Source: Limnochordia bacterium
GTDB lineage: Bacteria > Bacillota > Limnochordia > Darwinibacteriales > SLO01
Assembly: GCA_007132635.1 (NCBI GenBank)
Contig: SLOG01000118.1
Span: 1 to 5,932, forward strand
Direction: 5' to 3'
DNA: 5,932 nucleotides
The notes beneath the pieces were generated by a model that was not told the origin of the DNA, did not search any database, and saw only the letters and a list, made by a program, of their open reading frames with translations. Both the position numbers and the translations under genes were made by a program. Positions 1 through 5,522 of the stretch are shown in pieces (position 1 is the first letter of the stretch; each line of letters begins with the position of its first letter).

Positions 1-729
1 AACGTTATTCCTTTGCTGATACCGGCGGTTAATTTGGAGGACGGTACAGAGACTGTGTTCTGTGACACGGAATCCCTTTGGGCATCACCCAGAAACGGAA
101 AACTTGCCGGATTTCGGATTTGCGATCACGCCACAATCTCTCAAGCTGTCCGCGCCAGCATTAGCATACCAGGTGTTTTTGTCCCGGCAAAAATCCAACG
201 AGATCCCCGGTGCACCTGTGAGCAGTCCCGGCATCAGGTCAGAGAAAACACCTCTGACTTCGATCACTTTGTGGATGGAGGTGTGCGCGCGGGCTATCCC
301 ATAGCCGTAGCCCCCAAGTTGGTCAGGAGCTATCAAGTCTTAGGTGTTAATTTGGGCTATGCTGGAATGCGGCGGTATTCCGTCATCCAGGACGGCCCTT
401 TAGAAATCCTTAGTCAGTCACTGGATATCGCCATGATGGATCAGGTTCAGGGGGATCTTAACGACCGCCGCATGCGGCGAGTGCAGGTGCTTACAATCCA
501 TCCCATGATCTATGATATAGGTACGTTTGAAACAGGGTACATTCCGCAGATGATACAGCGCGGCTACGAGGTGACGCGGCAATTGCTGTCCTCATCGGGA
601 CTCAGCCCTAGTCGGTCCGGAGAAGAGAATCAGAGGCAGTTGTTCGATGCAGTACATATGGTTCGAGAGTATCCCGCTAAAGGGACACCGCATTTTGAAC
701 AACTGCGCAGTCAGAGAATAAAAGTGTGA
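1..729 (+). CDS. Patatin-like phospholipase, C-terminal part (5' end cut by window edge)
   Basis: The frame is open from base 1 and ends at TGA 727-729, giving 242 visible residues. The TTG at 13-15 is internal to the domain and is not the start. Patatin-family signatures are clear: ASISIPGVFVPAKI at residues 52-65 and the catalytic Asp motif DGG at 92-94 (GAT at 274-276), followed by GYPIAVA. In this family the Asp pairs with a GxSxG nucleophile Ser to hydrolyse acyl esters; that Ser and the oxyanion loop must lie upstream of the window, so activity cannot be confirmed here. Between the IPGVF motif and DGG there is a long polar stretch (about residues 66-89) with a CTC pair at 71-73, longer than the short turn I recall in compact patatins such as RssA. 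No membrane segment is visible. The C-terminal 40 residues are charged and look low in conservation. It is similar in type to Bacillus YqhO, but orthology is not shown. The gene converges on the sulfatase with no spacing. Confidence 0.9.
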   Translation, partial: NVIPLLIPAVNLEDGTETVFCDTESLWASPRNGKLAGFRICDHATISQAVRASISIPGVFVPAKIQRDPRCTCEQSRHQVRENTSDFDHFVDGGVRAGYPIAVAPKLVRSYQVLGVNLGYAGMRRYSVIQDGPLEILSQSLDIAMMDQVQGDLNDRRMRRVQVLTIHPMIYDIGTFETGYIPQMIQRGYEVTRQLLSSSGLSPSRSGEENQRQLFDAVHMVREYPAKGTPHFEQLRSQRIKV

Positions 730-732
730 TCA
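727..732. other. Shared palindromic stop junction TGATCA
   Basis: TGA 727-729 ends the patatin-like gene on the + strand, and TCA 730-732 read on the - strand is the TGA ending the sulfatase. The two convergent genes abut with zero intervening bases and no room for a terminator between them. A short dyad surrounds it: AGTG 723-726 and CACT 731-734. Confidence 0.9.
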
Positions 733-2172
733 CTCAATTATAGGAAGTCCCCGCGGATCTTCATACCATGGGGTTACATCCGATGTGCGCAGATACCAAT
801 CCAAGAGTTCCTGCTCCAGCTCATCGCGAATACTCCGGAAATCTGCTTGTTCATAAACGTTCTGCAGTTCGTGGGGGTCCCTTTTTAGATCATACAGTTC
901 ATGGATCTGCTGTGTTCGGCGGATAAGCTTATGGGTCTCAGAGCGTACCATGACCGAACGACAGACAGTGTACGGTTCAGCCTGCTGCAGGTAGATTTTC
1001 GGGTAATAAATATGGTTCGGCTTGCTCAGGCTCTCAGCTGACGTTCCTGTTCGCCCTTCAAAACACCACATATCATGGGGTTGGTCGTAACCCCCTTCTG
1101 CGAACAACAAACGTCTAGCTTCTGACGGCCGTCCTTCCAGGTGCGGGATCAGTGATTGAGCGAAATGTGAGTGTTCACAGGGTATGCCTGCCAATTCCAG
1201 AACGGTAGGCATAATGTCAAAGTGCTGCACACCAGAAGCAACGGTATTGCCTGAGGGAAACCCTGGCACTCGCATAATCAACGGAACATGTGTGAGCGTA
1301 TCATCAAGCCCAGCAGGCCATTTTTCTACCAACCCGTAGTCGCCAGCCCAATCTCCGTGGTCGGACCATACGATGACAGCCGTTTCGTCTGCTAAGCCGG
1401 TTTCGTCAAGCGTCTGAAGGAGCTGGCCCAGGAGCGCATCCACGTAGCTGATGCTTCCCAAGTACTTGGCGTTGATGTCCCGAAACTGATGCTCGGTCAG
1501 TTCGTTGAGCCGTCTCGTCGCTCGGATACGCTGCATAAAATCTGGCTTTCCTTGGGAACACACCGGACGGAGCGGCGGGATATCTTCGGCAGAGTACATA
1601 TCGTGATATCCATGAGGAGCTGCGTACGGTGGATGCGGCTGGATGAGAGGAAGATAGACGGCAAAGGGTTCTGAAGGCTGACTTTGGAGAAAGCCTATGG
1701 CTTTCTGTACATTGGCATAGTCGGCGGTATCCTCGAACCCACCTCGGGGCTCGTGGAGAAACGAGTGATAAAGGGGGTGGTCCTCTGGATAAGGGTTTTG
1801 GGGCTGTCCCGCTGGTCTTCCTGGTTCGCTCCCATATTTATCCACAGAATCCGGAAAGGATTCCGGGGATAAGGCATCATTCTTTCCGTACCAGACTACC
1901 TGCCAACCGTGTTTTCGCAGGTAGCGGAAAAGATTGGGTTCGTCAGGGGCGAGCAGATGGTACAGACTGCGGTGTCCACGTATGTGTGGATGCCATCCTG
2001 TCAGCACGCTGCAGCGGGATGGCGAACACACTGTATGGGTGACGTGTGCCTCTGAGAAACGGGTACCCTCTGCGGCCAGCTGATCCATGTTCGGTGTTGA
2101 CACTAACGGGTGGCCCCAGCACCCGATGCTTTCGGCCCGCATTTCGTCGGGATTGAAGAAAATGAAGTTCAC
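730..2172 (-). CDS. Type I sulfatase (formylglycine-dependent, cytoplasmic, substrate unknown)
   Basis: This encodes a 480-residue alkaline-phosphatase-superfamily sulfatase, a usual length. I chose GTG at 2172 because GGAGGG (2184-2179) lies 6 bases upstream and the protein then begins VNFIFFNPDEMR, the normal first strand plus metal site. An ATG at 2208 would add 12 residues with no domain role. Motifs in order: metal ligands D9/E10; VCSPSR at 48-53, with C49 as the residue converted to formylglycine, then LTG at 57-59; GKND with K97; QPHPPY with H180; SDHGDWAGDYG at 270-280 (D271, H272) followed by K284; VPLIMRVPG at 296-304; and a C-terminal ELYDLKRDPHELQNVY segment (425-440), typical of S1 sulfatases. 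It would hydrolyse a sulfate ester, although phosphonate monoester hydrolases share this fold and motif. There is no signal peptide, so it should act in the cytosol on an imported substrate. The CxPSR form implies maturation by a formylglycine-generating enzyme encoded elsewhere. No transporter or sugar hydrolase is adjacent to suggest a substrate. Confidence 0.93.
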   Translation of the reverse strand: MNFIFFNPDEMRAESIGCWGHPLVSTPNMDQLAAEGTRFSEAHVTHTVCSPSRCSVLTGWHPHIRGHRSLYHLLAPDEPNLFRYLRKHGWQVVWYGKNDALSPESFPDSVDKYGSEPGRPAGQPQNPYPEDHPLYHSFLHEPRGGFEDTADYANVQKAIGFLQSQPSEPFAVYLPLIQPHPPYAAPHGYHDMYSAEDIPPLRPVCSQGKPDFMQRIRATRRLNELTEHQFRDINAKYLGSISYVDALLGQLLQTLDETGLADETAVIVWSDHGDWAGDYGLVEKWPAGLDDTLTHVPLIMRVPGFPSGNTVASGVQHFDIMPTVLELAGIPCEHSHFAQSLIPHLEGRPSEARRLLFAEGGYDQPHDMWCFEGRTGTSAESLSKPNHIYYPKIYLQQAEPYTVCRSVMVRSETHKLIRRTQQIHELYDLKRDPHELQNVYEQADFRSIRDELEQELLDWYLRTSDVTPWYEDPRGLPIIE

Positions 2173-2263
2173 GATATACCCTCCGTTTTTCGGTGACTGC
2201 AGGAACACAATCGGCTATGCCGAAGGTTTCTGACAGTCGAATTGTGGAAAGGAGAAATGCCGT
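2173..2263. promoter_or_regulatory. Divergent intergenic region between the sulfatase and MazG-like genes
   Basis: This 91-base gap must carry or border the start signals for both genes. It holds the sulfatase RBS (GGAGGG on the - strand, 2184-2179), the MazG-like RBS (AAAGGAG 2248-2254), and a small perfect inverted repeat TCGGC-TAT-GCCGA centred near 2218. No promoter with good -35 and -10 boxes was found by eye on either strand. The inverted repeat could be an operator, but this is inference only. Confidence 0.35.
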
Positions 2264-2593
2264 ATGGAGAATTTCGATGAATACCAAAGGCTTGCACGCC
2301 GCACACTTAACCAGAATGTCGAGGATTCCATGCGTTTTGCCAACCTGGGAATGGGCCTCGCCGGCGAATCTGGAGAAGTCTGTGACTATCTAAAAAAGGT
2401 GGTCTTTCATGGCCATTCTCTGGATGCAGACAAACTCAAGGATGAGCTTGGTGATGTCCTTTGGTACTTGGCCAATCTGGCAGATACAACCGGTCTTTCT
2501 TTGAGCGAGGTCGCAGAGCACAACATCGAGAAACTGCGACAGCGCTACCCGGACGGATTTGCTGCCGATAAATCTCGCTATCGTCAGCGTTGA
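2264..2593 (+). CDS. MazG-like nucleotide pyrophosphohydrolase
   Basis: This is a complete 109-residue protein starting at ATG 2264, with AAAGGAG at 2248-2254 nine bases upstream. It has the all-alpha NTP pyrophosphatase (MazG) signature: a GLAGESGEV segment with the ExxE pair E35/E38, then KDELGDVLWYLANLA with the ExxD pair E61/D64. These four acidic residues are the Mg2+-binding site in the family. The enzymes hydrolyse nucleoside triphosphates (often non-canonical ones) to monophosphate and pyrophosphate, acting in the cytosol, usually as dimers or tetramers. The single-domain size fits the short MazG-like proteins rather than the two-domain housekeeping MazG of about 260 residues. The end, LRQRYPDGF plus a short basic tail, is also typical. 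The exact substrate cannot be told from sequence. The gene diverges from the sulfatase and its last 10 bases overlap the end of tex on the other strand, so it is probably transcribed alone. Confidence 0.93.
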   Translation: MENFDEYQRLARRTLNQNVEDSMRFANLGMGLAGESGEVCDYLKKVVFHGHSLDADKLKDELGDVLWYLANLADTTGLSLSEVAEHNIEKLRQRYPDGFAADKSRYRQR

Positions 2594-4731
2594 ATCACCA
2601 TGGTGAGACCGATACGTTCTTGTTTCGCTTCGATCGATATCACCTGAACTTCCACAATGTCTCCGGGCTGAACCACATCGAGGGGCTGCTTGACAAACGA
2701 ACTGCTGAGCTGGGAAATATGCACTAAGCCCGCTTTCTTCACACCGATGTCCACAAAAGCTCCGAAGTCCACGACATTCTGAACCGTCCCTTTAAGGGTC
2801 ATACCTATTTCCAGATCGTCAATCGTCAGAACATCGGCCCTAAACATCGGTGGGGGAAGTTCGTCCCGGGGATCCCGTCCAGGTTGGGCTAAGTTAGCCA
2901 GGATATCCCTCACTGTGGGCTCGCCTGCTTGGAGTGTCTTGGCTAGTTCGGGAGCGGACAATGCTTTGAGTTTCTCTCGAACTAACTCCAGCGTACTGGA
3001 ACTGCGCAGATCGTCAGGTGAATGGCCAATCGACTCCAATATCCCTCGGGCGACGGGGTAGGATTCTGGATGGACAGCGGTGTTATCCAGAGGGTCCTGA
3101 CCATCAGCTATCCGGAGAAAACCGGCACACTGCTCGAACTTTTTCGGCCCTAACCCTTTGACTTGGGATAACTGGCGGCGTTCGTGAAATGCACCGATGG
3201 ACTGACGATGCGCAGTGATATGCTTTGCTACCGCCGGAGACAACCCTGCAACGTACTGCAGCAATGCGTTTGAGGCACTGTTGACGTCTACACCGACGTA
3301 GTTGACGCAACTTTCTACGACTTCGCCCAGAGTCCTCGACAGAGCCTTTTGGTCGACATCATGCTGGTACAGTCCAACGCCAATGGACTTCGGATCGATC
3401 TTGACCAGTTCGGCAAGGGGATCTTGCACTCGCCGAGCGATAGATACCGCCCCCCGCATGGCGACGTCCAATTCGGGAAACTCCGCTCGAGCCGTATCCG
3501 ATGCGGAGTACACCGAGGCGCCGGCTTCGTTTGTGACCACATACTGAAGCGCAGGGTTTTTCGTCTGGATTAGCTCAGCTACCAACTGTTCGGTTTCGCG
3601 GCTGGCCGTGCCATTACCGATGACAACTAACTCGGCCGCATAGTTTTTCACCCATCGACTCAAGGTGTCCATGGATTCTCTCCACTGGCGTTTTGGCTCA
3701 TGGGGATAGATTGTCGTGTATTCAAGCAAGTCCCCATAGGCGTTAACAGCGACGACCTTACAGCCAGTGCGGTAAGCCGGATCGATGCCGATGATGGTCC
3801 GGCCGCGCACAGGCGGCTGCATCAGCAGGCTGTGAAGGTTGCGGCCAAACATGCGGATGCCGTGTTCTTCAGCTTTGACAGTGAGTTCATTCCGGAGTTC
3901 GCGCTGCACACTCGGGGAGATTAGACGCTGAAATCCGTCCGCAAGGGCTGCCTTGATGCAGGTAACAGCCGGAGAACGACTGGACTTGACTATGTCTCGT
4001 TCGAGCTCCAGCAAAAGGGGTTCAGCGTCCAATTCAAGGCGCACCTTTAGTACTTCTCTTCGCTCGCCGCGGTTAATGGCCAGAATCCGGTGTGGGGGTA
4101 TCGATGAAACGGCTTCGGCGTAACCGAAGTACATGGCAAAGTCGCCGGAATCGTCATCTCCGGCCGCTTCACAGACAATCCTGCTTCGGCGCCGGAAAAA
4201 CCGTCTTACTTTGTCTCTGATCCCGGGGTCGTCCGCATAGCGTTCGGCTAGTATGTCTTGGGCCCCCTGAAGCGCTTCTTCCGTCGTCGATACGTCTTCG
4301 GATAGAAACTCCGAGGCCAAAGACGTCGGGTCTTCTGCGTTTTGGGCAGCCAAGGCATCGGCCAACGGTTCTAGCCCTTTATCTTTAGCGATGGAAGCGC
4401 GCGTCCGTCGTTTTGGGCGGAACGGTCGGTAGATGTCTTCAAGTTCCTGCAGCGCGACTGCGCTATCGAGAGCTTGTGCCGTCCTGTCGTCGAGCTTATC
4501 CTGCTCAGCGATGAGTTGGCGAATCTGTTCTCGTCGTTCGTCCAGGTGACGTAGGTAGTCCACCCGATGGGATATGTCGCGTATGACGATTTCGTCTAGT
4601 TCGCCGGTAGCTTCTTTTCTGTAGCGGGCGATAAATGGTATCGTGCTTCCTTCATCCAACAGGCGGATCGTCTGCTGCACCTGCTGTTCTCTGACCCCTA
4701 ATTCAAGAGCAATCTGTTTGGCTGTGTTCAT
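2584..4731 (-). CDS. tex: Tex, S1-domain RNA-binding transcription accessory protein
   Basis: This is a full-length Tex of 715 residues, starting at ATG 4731 with GGAAGGAG (4750-4743) 11 bases upstream. The domain order is canonical. The N-terminal helical Tex region has STIPFIARYRKEATGELDE at 29-47 and LEDIYRPFRPKRRTRA at 97-112. The YqgF/RuvC-like domain begins near 311 with IIGIDPAYRTGCK and includes IGNGTASRET at 371-380. The conserved core ARRVQDPLAELVKIDPKSIG spans 432-451. Helix-hairpin-helix elements cover about 475-545, with VKGLGPKKFEQCAGFLRI at 524-541. The C-terminal S1 domain, about 643-712, has GTVQNVVDFGAFVDIGV and GLVHISQLS. Tex is related to eukaryotic Spt6 and binds nucleic acid through the S1 domain; in other bacteria it affects transcription and toxin expression, and its precise role in this organism is unknown. 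I see no missing motif or frameshift. It is divergent from yigZ and convergent with, and overlapping, the MazG-like gene. Confidence 0.98.
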   Translation of the reverse strand: MNTAKQIALELGVREQQVQQTIRLLDEGSTIPFIARYRKEATGELDEIVIRDISHRVDYLRHLDERREQIRQLIAEQDKLDDRTAQALDSAVALQELEDIYRPFRPKRRTRASIAKDKGLEPLADALAAQNAEDPTSLASEFLSEDVSTTEEALQGAQDILAERYADDPGIRDKVRRFFRRRSRIVCEAAGDDDSGDFAMYFGYAEAVSSIPPHRILAINRGERREVLKVRLELDAEPLLLELERDIVKSSRSPAVTCIKAALADGFQRLISPSVQRELRNELTVKAEEHGIRMFGRNLHSLLMQPPVRGRTIIGIDPAYRTGCKVVAVNAYGDLLEYTTIYPHEPKRQWRESMDTLSRWVKNYAAELVVIGNGTASRETEQLVAELIQTKNPALQYVVTNEAGASVYSASDTARAEFPELDVAMRGAVSIARRVQDPLAELVKIDPKSIGVGLYQHDVDQKALSRTLGEVVESCVNYVGVDVNSASNALLQYVAGLSPAVAKHITAHRQSIGAFHERRQLSQVKGLGPKKFEQCAGFLRIADGQDPLDNTAVHPESYPVARGILESIGHSPDDLRSSSTLELVREKLKALSAPELAKTLQAGEPTVRDILANLAQPGRDPRDELPPPMFRADVLTIDDLEIGMTLKGTVQNVVDFGAFVDIGVKKAGLVHISQLSSSFVKQPLDVVQPGDIVEVQVISIEAKQERIGLTMVIQR
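2595..2606. repeat. Perfect 12-base palindrome at the MazG-like/tex convergent junction
   Basis: TCACCATGGTGA is its own reverse complement. It begins two bases after the MazG-like stop and lies in the last sense codons of tex on the other strand. It has no loop spacing and no following T-run, so it is a poor intrinsic terminator. It could be a protein-binding dyad or chance. The coordinates are certain; a function is not. Confidence 0.4.
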
Positions 4732-4880
4732 AAGAATGGAAACTCCTTCCTTTCAGCGTCAACCATGTCTGCTGCAACTGTATTCGCTGTTGGCCCTGGA
4801 CATCTCCTGCCTCAACACCACATGAGCGCAGGAAGGAGGATCCCGCTTGGTGTGGAAGGCTATGTGCGAGGTGAACAGCG
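4732..4880. promoter_or_regulatory. Divergent intergenic region between tex and yigZ, with possible yigZ leader
   Basis: This 149-base gap contains the tex RBS (- strand 4750-4743) and the yigZ RBS (4868-4874). It also holds a stronger Shine-Dalgarno sequence, GGAAGGAGGA at 4831-4840, that does not serve yigZ because that frame is closed by the stop at 4872. A possible hairpin flanks it: ACACC 4815-4819 pairs with GGTGT 4849-4853, and GAGCG 4824-4828 with CGCTT 4844-4848 (one G-U pair), with a four-base bulge on the 5' side and the SD in the 15-base loop. No clear sigma-A promoter is visible for either gene. Confidence 0.35.
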
Positions 4881-4897
4881 GTGTTCGAGATGTATAG
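4850..4897 (+). CDS. Possible 15-codon leader ORF overlapping the yigZ start
   Basis: GTG 4850 lies nine bases after the strong SD GGAAGGAGGA (4831-4840), and the frame runs 15 sense codons to TAG 4895-4897. It would encode MWKAMCEVNSGVRDV. A TTG at 4847 in the same frame, six bases from the SD, is an alternative start. The frame overlaps the yigZ start (GTG 4881) in another frame, so ribosomes ending here could re-initiate at, or interfere with, yigZ. The peptide has no recognisable domain or attenuator-type codon run. It is too short to rule out chance; the main support is the quality and spacing of the SD. Confidence 0.2.
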   Translation: MWKAMCEVNSGVRDV

Positions 4898-5522
4898 AAC
4901 TGCAGCAGGAATGGGAGAGGCCGAGATCGTTGTCAAAAAGAGCCGGTTTATTGGAAGAACTTACCCAACTGCTTCGTCTGCTGAAGCGGAAGAGCGGCTT
5001 TCCGTTGTTCGGGAACAGTTTCACGATGCAAATCATACGGTGTTTGGCTATGTCATTGGCGTCAATGGGTTAACGCAGAGGTACAGCGATGATGGAGAAC
5101 CATCGGGCACAGCCGGAATACCCGTCCTGGACGTTATCAAGAAACTGGAGCTGGTAAATGTGCTGGTGACTGTTACGCGGTATTTCGGCGGGACGCTGCT
5201 TGGTCGAGGTGGATTGGTACGCGCCTATGGAGCTGCAGGGAAGGCTGCCCTAGTGGCTGCTGGCGCCGTGCGACGCGTCCCTTGCGAGCAGTATTCCGTG
5301 ACAGTGGATTATGGGATGTCGGGGAAGGTAGAAAACGAACTCCGACGAGCGGGGGTTCAGATTGCCGCTACCGAGTATCAGGCGGATGTTATGTATACGG
5401 TCGTTCTGCATCCGGAACAGCGGCAGTCTGTCTACTCGCTGCTTCAGGAAATCACGGCCGACGGCTTTCTATGGGAAATTGAGGATGAGGTATATGTCGA
5501 TGAACCCTTCGTTATTTCGTAA
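4881..5522 (+). CDS. yigZ: YigZ/YvyE family protein (IMPACT N-terminal domain, UPF0029)
   Basis: This is a complete 213-residue protein of normal family length. The frame has a TGA at 4872-4874, so the start must follow it. GTG 4881 has GAGGTGA (4868-4874) six bases upstream and is preferred over ATG 4890, which lies 15 bases from it. Family hallmarks: KKSRFIGRTYP at 19-29, the near-invariant DDGEPSGTAGIPVLDVI at 70-86, and TRYFGGTLLGRGGLVRAYG at 99-117. Residues from about 138 to 196 form the C-terminal ferredoxin-like domain (DUF1949). The N-terminal domain is shared with eukaryotic IMPACT/Yih1, which bind Gcn1 and restrain Gcn2. Bacterial members have the same fold as EF-G domain IV and an inferred translation or RNA-linked role, but no settled biochemical activity. 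Bacillus calls the ortholog yvyE. The last 23 bases overlap the start of the downstream TPM-domain gene, so the two are probably co-transcribed and translationally coupled. Confidence 0.96.
   Translation: MFEMYRTAAGMGEAEIVVKKSRFIGRTYPTASSAEAEERLSVVREQFHDANHTVFGYVIGVNGLTQRYSDDGEPSGTAGIPVLDVIKKLELVNVLVTVTRYFGGTLLGRGGLVRAYGAAGKAALVAAGAVRRVPCEQYSVTVDYGMSGKVENELRRAGVQIAATEYQADVMYTVVLHPEQRQSVYSLLQEITADGFLWEIEDEVYVDEPFVIS

Noticed and set aside
711..735. Possible intrinsic terminator for the sulfatase on the - strand: AGTG/CACT stem followed by TTTTATT
   Set aside because: The stem is only four pairs (five with a G-U), too weak for a convincing rho-independent terminator.
2153..2180. TTGAAG (2153-2158) and TATACC (2175-2180), 16 bases apart, as a + strand promoter for the MazG-like gene
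   Set aside because: Each box matches the sigma-A consensus at only four of six positions and the pair lies mostly in the sulfatase coding region; not strong enough to call without transcript data.
2257..2280. ATG 2257 opening a 7-codon frame just before the MazG-like ATG
   Set aside because: It is only two bases from the GGAG, too close for efficient initiation, and very short; ATG 2264 has proper spacing and gives the conserved protein.
1943..2287. A 114-codon open frame on the - strand overlapping the sulfatase 5' end and the divergent gap
   Set aside because: It is out of frame with the sulfatase, which has all its motifs. It also crosses the MazG-like start region, has no recognisable domain, and reads like a shadow of the real gene.
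3302..3573. Several 70-80 codon open frames on both strands inside tex
   Set aside because: Tex is intact and canonical through this region. These frames are by-products of its codon composition, with no RBS or domain.
4757..4762. TTGACG on the - strand upstream of tex, resembling a -35 box
   Set aside because: A -10 at normal spacing would fall at CCATTC (4739-4734), which is a poor match and directly abuts the tex start codon, leaving no room for the RBS.
4765..5073. A 102-codon open frame on the + strand over the tex/yigZ gap and the start of yigZ
   Set aside because: The yigZ frame carries the conserved protein from 4881 on. This frame has no SD at its ATG and an Arg/Leu-rich translation with no domain.
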